Assembly (NCBI GenBank): GCA_963971575.1 | Contig: OZ020611.1 | Span: 62,405,381 to 62,469,380 of the forward strand | Source: Liopterus haemorrhoidalis | Lineage: Eukaryota > Arthropoda > Insecta > Coleoptera > Dytiscidae | Length of the DNA stretch: 64,000 nucleotides | Direction: 5' to 3' | In this document: piece by piece, positions 33,596-43,900 of the stretch | Layout of the letters: every line of letters starts with the position of its first letter | Position numbering within the stretch: position 1 is the stretch's first letter | Translations under genes and position numbers: made by a program | Notes under the pieces: model-generated | Databases searched by the model: none | What the model saw: only the letters and a program-made list of their open reading frames with translations | What the model was told of the DNA's origin: nothing

Positions 33596-33975
33596 AGATT
33601 TCAACATAGGCTATCAAGTATCTCAAAATTTTTATTCTAGGGGGCTGTTTTGGGTTTAAATCTGTTTATTAAGAAACTTATAATATAAGGCTGCCAACCT
33701 TTTACGAACTAAATGCGGGACATTTTTTTAGTTAAAATCTACATACATCTGCCTTATTATTAACTTAACAGCAAAATCATCATTTAGATAAATATTTGGG
33801 GTTACGAGACATCCTAAAGTTAAAATTTAGAAATATCTCTCTTATTATAGAATTAACAGCAAAAACTAAAATGACAAAAATTGTTTGTAATATGAATACA
33901 ACTCTTTTTTGTTCTATACACTTTTTCAATTGGTTGAAAATTAGGGGTGGTATTATTTACTTAACATTAAAAAAA
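33596..33975. repeat. Spacer with repeat family F piece
   Basis: 33745-33890 (TTATTAACTTAACAGCAAAA, GATAAATATTTGGGGTTACG, TCTCTTATTATAGAATTAAC) resembles the tandem units at 50442-50752 and fragments near 29020, 58170 and 59630. No gene seen. Confidence 0.5.
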
Positions 33976-34621
33976 TCAGCTGTGGCCACCACAGAACCGA
34001 CCGCGATAATAAAGTACTTCATAAAGTAATACATTCTAGCAGCAGAGTAGAAATAACTTGGCCTAATATTTTCTAACAGAGATATTATTTATCATGACCA
34101 GGGAAACGTTACATATAAGTATGAAAAATTTCGAAAAATTTTACAGAAATTATTCGAAATTTTTCGTTTCATCAAAAAATGTCTAAAATAAAAGTTATAA
34201 ATTATTGCTTTTATAGCAACTTTTGTTCAATAAATTTTTTCGAAATATTTTTCTGTTGTGAAATATTCATAAAAATCTTAAAATCTACACTAGTAAACTC
34301 CCATTTTTAGTCAACCGATTTTTACCAAAAGTTGTGCCAACTCGTACCATTGCTGGCAGAAGCTTAAATATGAAGTTTCATAAAAATCCTTTCAGCCGAA
34401 TTTGCTCTGCACGTGTACACAGACGGACAGACAGACAGACGGACAGACAGATGTACAGACAGACAGACAGACAGACGGATGGACAGACAGACCGACAGAC
34501 ATCATGCTAAAAATAGTCAAAACGTTATGTAGGGACCTCAATTCGTGGAGATCCATCGAAATCTCGAAATGTCAAAATCGGTATGATCACAATACCTCCC
34601 TTATATATGTTGGCGGTCGGT
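33976..34621 (-). mobile_element. HINE-B copy 4
   Basis: Full inverse copy: on the minus strand it starts ACCGACCGCCAACATATATA at 34621, has a GTCT/GTCC tract (about 34411-34500), and ends GGTCGGTTCTGTGGTGGCCA with hairpin CTGTGGTGGCCACAGCTGA at 33976. Confidence 0.88.
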
Positions 34622-34936
34622 AAAAACAGTTTTGCATTTTTTTTTTTTAATTTGAAGTCTTAAAAAAATTATAAATGTATGTAGCGCGCGAAAACGACGT
34701 GTGACGTCATACCCCTTCTAAGTGACGCAGTACGCTACTAGCCTACCCAGTGTACTGCGTACAGCCTACTCTGTATACAGCGTGCAGCCTACATCGTCTG
34801 TTGTGAACTTATTTGCTTGTATAACTTTTATAGGTTATGTAAAGTTAGTGTGATTTTAATTAAAATAAAGTTTAATTCTATAAAAACAATTTATACATGT
34901 ATACCGAATTAAATTTTATATTAAAGTATATAAAAT
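34622..34936. other. Region upstream of the THAP-like frame
   Basis: Contains TGACGTCA (34703), the CREB/ATF consensus palindrome, followed by three imperfect repeats of GTACAGCCTAC (34740-34795: AGTACGCTACTAGCCTAC, TACTGCGTACAGCCTAC, ATACAGCGTGCAGCCTAC). TATAAAA-like and AT-rich sequence precedes the ATG. Promoter function is only a possibility. Confidence 0.35.
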
Positions 34937-35374
34937 ATGGAAGATCCAAACCCCAGTACTTCGAAACATAGTCGAAAATATTGTTTAGTACCGATATGCA
35001 CAAATAGTTATCCAAAAAAACAATTTATATCATTACCTGATGGCGAAAAACAACAGAAAAGGCGAAATTTGTGGCTGAAAGCTATGAGGCGAAATAAAAC
35101 CGATATTTCAGAAAAAAGTAAACTTTATGTTGTGTGCATAAATGCAATCTTAATCTGCCATTTTAATAATAAATGCGTGAAAAATTGTTTAAAAACAAAT
35201 ACAAAACTCTCGAACAATACCATATACACACGTAAAGATTATGTTGTAGCTGTATCTGTGACGTCAAACCCCAGTCGTTTGACGTCATACTCAGTCGTAT
35301 TTACTCGGCAACCTTCGCGCCGTAGTCGGCTTATTTCAAATTTACAATATTTTAATTATAAAATTTGGCTATAA
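34937..35374 (+). CDS. THAP-like zinc-finger frame, probably fragment
   Basis: A 145-codon frame. Residues 13-62 read RKYCLVPICTNSYPKKQFIS, LPDGEKQQKRRNLWLKAMRR, then NKTDISEKSKLYVVC: a C-x4-C pair, F-x2-L-P, a W at the right distance and a following C, the pattern of a THAP (C2CH) DNA-binding domain found in animal factors and P-element-type transposases. The end of the domain is odd: the usual C-x2-H-F is represented by C-x7-H-F, as if a few codons were inserted, and the A-V-P-T-L box is absent. The second half is not recognised; TGACGTCA occurs twice near 35259-35280. It could be a first exon, a gene fragment or transposon coding; no introns can be proven. Confidence 0.45.
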   Translation: MEDPNPSTSKHSRKYCLVPICTNSYPKKQFISLPDGEKQQKRRNLWLKAMRRNKTDISEKSKLYVVCINAILICHFNNKCVKNCLKTNTKLSNNTIYTRKDYVVAVSVTSNPSRLTSYSVVFTRQPSRRSRLISNLQYFNYKIWL

Positions 35375-36272
35375 TATTAATTAAATTGGGATTTTTGTTT
35401 TGTTAGGTGACATAACTAACATTAACATATCAAAAAAATGTAGGTTTAAGGAAATATAAATTTTATGCGTATCCCCTATTGTGAGTTTAGTGGTCCGTGA
35501 GGTCCAAATGGTTGGCGACCGCAGATCTAAATTAATACTACAAAAAAATTAGATTATACATTTTTAAAATAACGATAACGTATCACTAATTTTTAGTGAT
35601 ACGTTACCCCGCTCTGTGTGGCTATGTGTCTGTCGTTCTGCTTCTTTGTTTGATAGTAACATATATTTCAAGATGCATTTAAGCTTCTAGAAACATCGTT
35701 AGTGTTATACATATGTGTTTAAGACATAATTTCCAAAAAAAACTATACAAAAAGTTTGAAATCACCACACCAAATAATATAAAGCGTTAAATCATGCATC
35801 TATTTATAACTCAGAGCAAAGCTGAAGAGGAGTTACGTGAAATTTCTACTCAACTATATGTAGTATCACTACGACTAGCCACATACATAATATCAAACAT
35901 AATGCGCAATTCTTTTAACATTGTACAGAGATAAACAAGTCAGGTTGTGCGCTATCTATATTTTACTTAATGTTTTTTATTTTTACTACCTACTTAGATA
36001 AGGTGTACATAAGTTTGTTAAATGCTTTGGAATTATTGCACATATATGTTGTAAATTATTTTTACTTCAATATATATTATGTTTTTTTTGTTTTTTGATT
36101 AATTATATTTTTTAAATTAATTCTTACCTTCGTTGTAAACAATTGATATGAAGCTATTTTATAGATTATTAATATGAACTGGGATATAAAAGAAAGGATT
36201 ATGGTGGAATAAGGTGATTGCTAACGAGGCCCGTAGGATATTGGTTAAGGAGGAAGAACATGGGAAGGTTTA
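35375..36272. other. Spacer with a strong hairpin
   Basis: No gene seen. The hairpin at 35577-35606 is the only clear structure; AT-rich DNA follows. Confidence 0.45.
35577..35606. repeat. Perfect hairpin AACGTATCACTA
   Basis: AACGTATCACTA and TAGTGATACGTT pair exactly around a short T-rich loop (AATTTT). It resembles the centre of a palindromic MITE, but no larger symmetry was seen. Confidence 0.75.
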
Positions 36273-37355
36273 CAATAGAGCAGGGGTACTTAAATTTATG
36301 TAGTCCGAGGACCCCCTTTTGAACAACATTTTTTTTGCGGACCCCATCCCTCCCCTAGGCATTTTACGTCGTTCTTGACACTTAATTTCTGGCTCAATAA
36401 TCTCATAGGCACTACGTTATAATATATATTCGTAAAAATGTATCGCTGGTTATTTTAATAAATGATCTTGCGCATTTATAGCGATGAACATTTTTATTAG
36501 CATATAGAATAAAAAACATAAAATGAATACAGTAGTAAAACCAGTGGCGAAGAGAGACCTCCGCTAGATTTGCCCTCCCATAAAAAAATAATAATTAAAA
36601 ACAAAATATTTTTTAAAAAATTATTTTTTTTTAAATTTAAAAAGTTTTAGGTAAATCTTCAAAAATACATCAAATTATGTTCTATACAAATTTTCGTCCA
36701 AGACTTGGTTTACTAGTTACGAATTTTTTAAAATTTTAAAGTTTAATAACTTCCGTTTCCGGTTTCGGATTTTTATAAAAAACAATAGGGTTCTTCCCAA
36801 TTAATAGGAGATTTTTTTAGTACCAGAACGAACTCTCTAAATTAAACCGTTCTTGAGTTATCGTGTATACACACAGACACACACACAGACACACACACAT
36901 ACGGACGGCACTTCGAAAATAGGTTTTTTGGATTCCCTGGACCTTGAAACGTGGTCATCAGTCAAAATCTCGGCATCGAAAATTTTCGCGATTACAATAC
37001 TTGCCCCTTATATATTAAGGTCGGGCAAGTAAAAATATAAAAAGTTACAAACTATAATACGTTAAACTCATACAAACATTTCTTGGTCAAATATTGGTCA
37101 AAATTGATCTTATTATAATATGTTTAGTGTAAATAATTTGCAGTTGAATAAAAATATTTAAATTTTTACTAATTATTGTTTAGTTATTGTTAAGTAGTTA
37201 GATAACAATAAATACAGCAAGTCTTGACCATGTACGATAATTAGTTATTTGAATAAAAGCAAAAAGTTGGGGGATGTAAAGTTAATGTCAAAATTGTTTT
37301 GCGGATCCCCAGTAATGGCTACGTGGACCCCAGTTTAAGAACCGCTGCAATAGAG
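36273..37355. mobile_element. hAT element holding HINE-C
   Basis: Body 36281-37347 runs from CAGGGGTACTTAAATT to TTTAAGAACCGCTG with exact 8-bp duplication CAATAGAG (36273-36280 and 37348-37355). GACCCC motifs sit in the subterminal regions. HINE-C copy 2 is inserted in it. No transposase trace. Confidence 0.9.
36540..37030 (-). mobile_element. HINE-C copy 2
   Basis: On the minus strand: ACTTGCCCGACCTTAATATA, AAGGGGCAAGTATTG, a TG tract at about 36868-36898, AACGGTTTAATTTAGAGAGT, an AT-rich body, GGGAGGGCAAAT and the 3' hairpin around GGAGGTCTC ending GCCACTGG. The order mirrors HINE-A and HINE-B, and the 5' end (TAATATATAAGGGGCAAGTA) is similar to HINE-B. Confidence 0.8.
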
Positions 37356-37445
37356 AATAGAGCAAGTTAAGGAGCTAAAAAAATGAAAAACGTAAATAAT
37401 AATAACAATAAGTAAATAAATTATGTAGCTATAGTGTATTTCTAT

Positions 37446-37598
37446 GGTTTAAGCGGAACTAGATTTTGAATTCTAGTAACTTTTACAGTTTAAATGAGAC
37501 TTTTGATCATTTTGTTTACAAAAGCCTTCTTCAAACCTTAAAAGGAGAGCCTATGATAATTTATAAAAATGAAAATTCCAGTTAGTTCGGCTTAAACC
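37446..37598. mobile_element. MITE family G
   Basis: GGTTTAAGCGGAACTA at the left is mirrored by TAGTTCGGCTTAAACC at the right. Related copies: 50094-50248 (both ends), and one-sided copies near 28600, 46450 and 54560. No clear TSD, so the class is open. Confidence 0.65.
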
Positions 37599-37743
37599 TT
37601 TGTACGTAAGATCGCCAAAAAGACCTTGTAACATCAGTCCCTTGTCTGTCTGCCTGTCTGTATGTTAGAAATTGTAGTCAAACGGCTGGAAAAAAAGTTG
37701 AACTTTGGCAAATTTGCATAATTCTTTGTCCAACATATAGAAA

Positions 37744-38234
37744 CTAGTGGCGAAAGGAGACCTCGCCTAGACTTGCTCTACAATAAAGAAAATAATAATA
37801 AAAAAATAAAAATAAATTAAATTTTTTTTAACAAATTTTGAAAAAAATTAAGAAAGAAGATTTAGGTAAACCTTCAAAAATACATCAAATTATGTTTTAT
37901 ACAAGTTTTTGTTCAAGGCTTGGTTTTTTAGTTATGAATTTTTTAAAATTTCAAAGTTTACTAACTTCCGTTTCCAGTTTCGGATCTTCATAAAAAAACA
38001 ATAGGCTTCTTCCCAATTAATAGGAGACTTTTTTAGTACCAGAACGAACTCTCTAAGTTGAACCGTTCTTGAGTTATCGTGTATACACACACTCAGACAC
38101 ACACACATACGGAGAGCACTTCGAAAATAAGTTTTTTGGATTCCCTGAACCATGAAACGTGGTCATCAATCAAAATCTCAACATCAAATTTTCGCGATTA
38201 CATTACTTGCCCCTTATATATTAAGGTCGGGCAA
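37744..38234 (-). mobile_element. HINE-C copy 3
   Basis: Full length; CTAGTGGCGAAAGGAGACCT at the left, an ACAC tract at about 38079-38110, and AAGGTCGGGCAAGT at the right. The host element reads on across it (CCAACATATAGAAA / AAATTCAAAAAACAGCGCG), with no obvious duplication. Confidence 0.82.
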
Positions 38235-39340
38235 GTAAAAATAGAAAATTCAAAAAACAGCGCGAGATAAATATAAATAAATATGTATTTAATGAAAAAA
38301 TAAATAGTTTTATAAAATTTTGAATGGGGTATCAAGTGAAACCTCTTAATACGTGGATAAACAAGCATATTTTAACTTTTGAAAAATCATATTTTTATGG
38401 TATATTTGCTAAAAGTATGTCGATTTAAAATTCTGAAAAAAATTCTCAATAATGTACAATGATGGGAACCGGAACAGTTCAACAGAAATTTTAGATCAGA
38501 TTACTTTTTCGAAAAATATCAAATTATTTTGTCATAATAAATTTTAATTTTGTAAATTACTTATTTTTTTAAAATTTATTATGTGATATAAAAAGAAAGC
38601 TCTTAATACGCAGAGTAATAAGTACTTAAGTAACGGAGAGTAGTTTTTTAAAATTTATTCACATGAACAAGATTTTTTTCAAAAAGTAAAAAAAAAATAC
38701 TCTTACGCACTTTTTAACCGAAAGAAGTTAAACTAAAAATATGAAAAAAATCTAAGTAATGTACATTGATCTGAACCGGTAGCGACAGGAATTTTTGATC
38801 AGATTGTGTTTTTGAAAATATTGCAGTATTTGTGAATTTGACAAAATTAATTATCTATTTAATTGAATCTAAATTATGGCTATTAATGTTATGGATTGTT
38901 TGTATTTATGGCTAAGGTTTCTTTTTTTGGAATTAAAAATATAATAAAAATATTTTAACATGTGTATTTTGTAACACATTGTTAATAGTGAAAAACACGT
39001 TTCTAAAATTAAAAAAAATGAGGCCATTTATCAATATATTTCTAATTAATTTCTCTTCTTTCATTTAAATTTTATTGCGACAAAATTTTCGCAAATTATT
39101 TAAATTTAGTTTAAAAAAATTAAATGAAAGCTTTTAGTATTCAAATAACGAATATAAATGATTATCAAAAACTGTTGTTTTTGATGTGATTACAGAATAC
39201 ATATTGTCCTAGACCAGCGGTTCCCAAACTCTTTTGACCGTGACCCGGTACGAGGTTTTAAAAATTTTCCCGACCCACATTAAGAAAAAAAAAAAAAATT
39301 TATTTACAAAACAAATTTTATTTTAAAGCAGTAGCTTTAT

Positions 39341-39430
39341 AGTAATAAAGAGTAATAAATAGTAATAAAGAGTATAGTATAGTAATAAAGAGTATAGTAT
39401 AGTAATAAAGAGTATAGTATAGTAATAAAG
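39341..39430. repeat. 20-bp tandem repeat
   Basis: AGTAATAAAG alternates with AGTATAGTAT: three nearly perfect 20-base units preceded and followed by partial units. It lies inside the composite at 39203-39635. Confidence 0.9.
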
Positions 39431-39436
39431 ATGGAA

Positions 39437-39623
39437 AAAAGCAGTATAGAGGCCAATGCTCAAAAGTGAGCTCAACTTACCTGAAAAAAAAAAATAAATA
39501 AAAATAAAATAAAAAATGAAACAAATAAAAACATGTATTAATTATATTTGTTATAATCCAACTAAAACTATATTGTAAATAGGTAACTTAATAAAGGCTA
39601 TTATTATTATTATTATTACTATT
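39437..39623 (+). mobile_element. LINE 3' tail
   Basis: GCAGTATAGAGGCCAATGCT, an A/T-rich region, then AATAAAGGCTATTATTATTA ending in a TTA-type repeat, like the 3' ends of insect non-LTR retrotransposons. No coding part remains, so the clade cannot be told. Confidence 0.5.
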
Positions 39624-39897
39624 ATTGTCCTAGACAAGGCGCGCACCCAGAAAATGTTCTTGCCCCCTCCAAGAAAATTTTCTAGGTGGGGGGCTCAGAA
39701 GATAAAATTGTTTTAAAAGGGTAGGAATCGACAAATTACTCAGCAACAAGTGCTGGCCAAATCACTACATTTTTCAAAATCCAAGTGTTGACTAGAGACG
39801 CCTTTACTAGACATTCAGCATTCTGTTGGCTTCTTACGCTTATTAAATTCCTACAAAACCCTGAAATGTGTGAACATTCACACTTCACATCATTTTT

Positions 39898-40809
39898 AGG
39901 GTTTTGTAGGTATGACCAAAAAACCCTTATACCGTCATTTTGTCGTATGTCTGTCTGTCTGTCTGTCTGTTCGGTAAAAATTGTAGCCAAACGGCTAAAC
40001 CTAGAGAGTTGAAATTTGGCATGCTTATACAACTCTTTGACCCGCACATAGGAAAAATACTAAAACATCTAGAAAACATACCCCCCTAAAAATATAAACA
40101 AATATGTGCTCATCGAAAACGAAAATATTTTTTTTAAATTCTGAGTAGGGTATCAAATGAAAGCCCTTAGTACGTGGATTAACGATCAAATTTTTATTTT
40201 TGCAAAATAAATTATTTTGATGCGATTTTTGCCAAAAATGTGCAAAAAAAATTTTTGTCCCACACCCTGTAGCCCAGATGGTTTAAACTAAAAATCTAAA
40301 AAAATTCTAAGTAATGTATATTGGTGTGAACCGAAATAGTACAACAGGAATTTTTGATCAGATTATGTTTTTGGAAAATAACGCATTTTTTGTGGTTTTT
40401 GGTTCACAAAGTACAAAAGTTATACCAATGTAAGACACTCACAAGCATGGCGTGCGATTGCTACATGCGTTAGGGCACTCTTAAACTGGCAGGAAAACGA
40501 AGGGTTTCGAGTTCGAGTACGGAGTGAATTTTATTTTTTCTGTTTTTTTTTTTGAATTTTTATTATGTTGAAATTATTTTGTCAAAATTCTAGTTATATT
40601 TTGACAAATGTTGTATTTAATTTTTATGAGCGTAAATTTAATAACCAGTCTTATTATATGATTAACAGACGATAAATTATTTTAAAAATATCGTTCATTT
40701 TGCCGTGATTACTACAAAGTAAAATTTGTCCTACACACTCAGCATACTGCCCTCACTTATTATATACCTGCTAAACCCTGAAATGTGTGAATATTCACAC
40801 TTCACATCA
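39898..40809 (+). mobile_element. HINE-A copy in plus orientation (tRNA-like block type 2)
   Basis: AGGGTTTTGTAGGTAT at 39898, a GTCT tract of only about 6 units (39947-39970), the body, the tRNA-like block at about 40448-40525 (GTTAGGGCACTCTTAAACTG; TTTCGAGTTCGAGTAC), and the 3' hairpin GTGTGAATATTCACAC. The block matches that at 15085-15165. It directly follows the 3' end of another family member. Confidence 0.87.
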
Positions 40810-40973
40810 TTTTTTTTATTATTATTTGTTCATATTATAAACTTTATTTTGCTAATAAGATTATTTGCCAAAAAATCTTATTATTATTTTAGCCTAAGGC
40901 CTTTTGAAATATAAATCGATCCCTGCAGATAACAAATTGGAATAATTCAAAACATAAAGACAAAAACGTTCAT

Positions 40974-41192
40974 AACACAGGCAGGGCCGGCGCGAGGCAT
41001 GTGCAGTATGTGCAGCCGCACATGGCCCCCCTATCTTGGATCTGAACAACAGGCCCCACGATTCAACAATAGTCCCCGCGCATGGAGATGAGGACCTTTT
41101 TTTTTTTGCTCCTCACTTGGATCTAAACAGCAGGCCCCGCGGCTCTTCTCGCACATGGCCTCGCAAATCCTAGCGCCGGCCCTGAACACAGG
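40974..41192. mobile_element. hAT MITE
   Basis: Body 40982-41184 runs from CAGGGCCGGCGCGAGG to CTAGCGCCGGCCCTG with exact 8-bp duplication AACACAGG. It holds one unit of the GAGGACC-T-run-GCTCCTCACTTGG module (41085-41125). Confidence 0.92.
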
Positions 41193-41281
41193 GCTGCGAA
41201 GGTTGGCCGCTTTTAATAATATTAGACGTACCGGAAAGCTTTTTCGTTTTTATTATTAGTGCAGTATGCGAACTGGTTATA

Positions 41282-41550
41282 CTGTTTATGGCGATAAACT
41301 AAGTGTAGGCAAATGTCAACAGTGGTTTAAAAAATTTATGCTTGGATGATGAATTTTGATCTGGAAGGCCCTATAAAGGAATAATTTATTATGAGATGTT
41401 AAAACTGGGACAAAGTGTTAATTCTGATCTCTACTTTAAACAATTGGATCCACTGAATCAGAACTTGACCAGAAATCGGCAAGAAATTGTGAATAGAAGA
41501 GGAGTTATTCTTCAAGGCGACAATGCTTCACTTCAATCATCAAAAAAAGA
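41282..41550 (+). pseudogene. mariner (SETMAR-like) transposase, internally deleted
   Basis: Plus-strand pieces VYGDKLSVGKCQQWFKKF and FDLEGPYKGIIYYEML join the N-terminal HTH region (W-F-x2-F-x-x-G-x-F-D-L-E) directly to the catalytic core (G-I-I-Y-Y-E-x-L-x-x-G-Q-x-x-N-S-D-L-Y), then RRGVILQGDNASLQSS carries the D of the H/Q-x-D-N-A-R motif. Stops and frame changes are present. The deletion removes the first catalytic aspartate. Confidence 0.75.
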
Positions 41551-42271
41551 CACGTGAAAACATTTCCGAGCTTGTTTGGGAGGTTCTAAAACACCTATTT
41601 CACCTCCTTTTTTTTGTTCTCGTATAATTTTTTTTTTTACCACACTGTAAACATTTAGGTCTTATTATCTATGACTCATATTTAGTAGGGCCGAATGTAA
41701 TTATTACAGTTGTCTTAAGCTTCATATAAATAAACAAAAATTATAATATGTAAACACTTACACAACAAAAGTGTTGAGTGATAAAAATCACATATACACG
41801 GTAACGTCAAAAAAACATGTATTCATGACAATTCCGAAAACACAAGAGAAAGGCTACAAAACGTGCTTTTCTCCCTGAGTACTGTTAATACTAAGTAAAT
41901 AATTAAGAATTGCCTTCATCATTAAAAATTCTCCACATTTTATCTTGTTTTATACTGAAGTTATGTATCTAAAAATACTATCCATGATACTTTCTTTTGA
42001 GAATTACAAAAAACTAGACGTGATGGAGAAAAACTAAAACTTAATATGGAATTAGGATTCGCCATTCTACCTAAATCACCCCTTAGAATCAAAAGCGGAG
42101 GAAATTTTATTTTTTTCGCAGCTGTAATTATTTAATTTTTCTTATAGTTTATATTTCTCAATACTTCCCTCTTAAGACATTTTTCGAAGAGCGGCACTTG
42201 AAATAAGGTTGAGATAAAACCAGCTCCAAAAATCATTTTCCCTTGTCCTTAATACAGCCCTGATTTGAATA
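41551..42271. other. Spacer, no gene seen
   Basis: AT-rich with a 41640-42240 stretch without recognised motifs or ends. Confidence 0.45.
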
Positions 42272-43486
42272 CACCGTATTAGTGGCGCAGCCAGGATTTT
42301 GTCTTGGGGAGGGCCGAATCAAAGTTCGAGGGTACGCACGCCGCGTACGTCCCTCAACCTCATTTTTTGTGGCCCCTGAAGCGGTAATCAAAATTACTTG
42401 AGCTTATTTAGGGGAAAAATATATTTAAAAATGTAAAATATACTCTCTTTCTGTTTATAAAAAAATGTCAAATCAGTTCGACACCCCTGCTATTGGATAT
42501 TGATGTTTATATCAAATAATAATTCCATTATTTGTTGATAAAAAAATGTAATTGTTAATCCATGTATCAAAAACTTTCACTTGATTTTTCTTCGATAAAT
42601 ACATATTTATTTATATTTTTCGCGGGATATATTTTTGAAGTCGCCATATTTCTCTTACTTATGTTCAGTTCTCTAAATCAGCCGCTTGGCTACAATTTGT
42701 ACCGAACGAACAGACTCATGTGATGGAATAAGGATATCTTGATTATAGCTACGAAAACCTAAAAATAACATGTAAATATGCATTTTCTGTTAATTTCAAC
42801 ACTAATCGTAAGAAAATATAGCTTATTATTATTGTAAAATACATAAGTTATTTTGCTGTACGATCATGATAAATTTGTTAAATTTTCATTTCATTGGACC
42901 TTCAGAGGGGGCTTGTGCCCCCCCCCCCCAATTGAATACGCCATTGTTGTTCAGTACAACTTATATCAGTCCTTTTTGTGTGTAAAACATTATAATTTCA
43001 AAAATACCTAAGAAGATATTGATATTCACATTTATCTACAAAATGAAACCAAATACCGATTTTAAGAGCGCGATTGTCTCCAAAACTACTCTCTTTATTA
43101 TATATCTACTATTTCTACTCTATGTCACGTTTGAGGTGTCATTTTAAAATTACATTCTAAAGGTTATACCGAAGTCAGATTTTCACTTTATCATATCTGA
43201 ATCGAGTAATTAGTTGTTTAAAACAGTTTTATCATTTGACTGGGGCGAATATTTTAGTCGCCCCCCTTGGCTGCGCCACTGGTTGTGGTTAATACATTTT
43301 ATCTTCAACTCTCCAAGCAGCGACATGTAATCTGCTGGTCCTGGGAGCCCCCCCCCCCTTGGCTGCGCCACTGGTTGTGGTTAGCAAATTTTATCTTCAA
43401 CTCTCCGAGCAGCGCCGTGTAATATGCTGGTCCTGGGAGGGGCCCAGGCCCGTCGGCCTCCCCTTGGCTGCGCCACTGCACCGTAT
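42272..43486. mobile_element. hAT element with triplicated right end
   Basis: Body 42280-43478 begins TAGTGGCGCAGCCAGG and ends CTTGGCTGCGCCACTG with exact 8-bp duplication CACCGTAT on both sides. The right terminus occurs three times in tandem, starting at 43267, 43359 and 43464. A degraded HINE-A piece (42540-42770, TTGTACCGAACGAACAGACT) is inside. Confidence 0.9.
43267..43478. repeat. Tandem duplication of a hAT terminus
   Basis: TTGGCTGCGCCACTGGTTGT ... AACTCTCCAAGCAGCG ... TGCTGGTCCTGGGAG is repeated, units 92 and 105 bases, followed by the final TTGGCTGCGCCACTG. Confidence 0.9.
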
Positions 43487-43900
43487 AATATCACAAACAG
43501 AGCGAGCAAAAATTTAAAACCTCGTAAATAGGGCTTACAATACCGAACTTATATCTGAATACCGGTATTTGATATTTGAAATTTGAAATATCGGGATACC
43601 GGTATTAAAACCGGTATTATTAATAAAAAATTTACTAGTTATATTTTTACTTACCTCAGTTGTTATATTGACTTGTTAACAAATAATATATGAAATCCAA
43701 TAAATATTGTTCTGAAATGAGTAGATATTATTTATTTTATTACATAGAGAGTAGGGGTAGATAGATACAAAAAAACGTGCAAGTAAAAAAAAGTACATAT
43801 TAAATTCTATGTTACATTTTACATATAATAGGCTCGTATGGCATTATATAATTAAAGAAGCAAAAAATATAATTAAATTGAAAGTATTTATGAAAGAATA

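Larger units (their letters stand above)
39203..39635 (+). mobile_element. hAT left end joined to LINE tail
   Basis: ATTGTCCTAGAC is present on both sides (39203-39214 and 39624-39635). The left inner end, CAGCGGTTCCCAAACTC, is hAT-like; the right end is a LINE-like tail (TAATAAAGGCTATTATTATT). The pair could be an old hAT whose right end was replaced, or a retro-inserted chimera with a 12-bp duplication. See the findings. Confidence 0.6.
37599..39893 (+). mobile_element. Long HINE-A relative, with nested insertions
   Basis: Begins with a degraded CCAAAAAGACCTTGTAACAT and GTCTGTCTGCCTGTCTGT, continues after HINE-C copy 3, and ends GTTGGCTTCTTACGCTTATT, CCTACAAAACCCTGAAATGT, hairpin region GTGTGAACATTCACAC and CTTCACATCA. 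Same type as 16134-17796. It abuts HINE-A at 39898 head to tail. The hAT/LINE composite at 39203-39635 is also nested. Confidence 0.75.

Noticed and set aside
32388..35286. TGACGTCA sites as functional CRE promoters
   Set aside because: Four 8-base matches occur in repeat-rich DNA; without a transcript or a neighbouring host gene the claim is not supported.
39341..39430. Regular 20-base repeat as a CRISPR or origin iteron
   Set aside because: It is a plain short minisatellite inside a transposon composite, with no spacers or replication gene.
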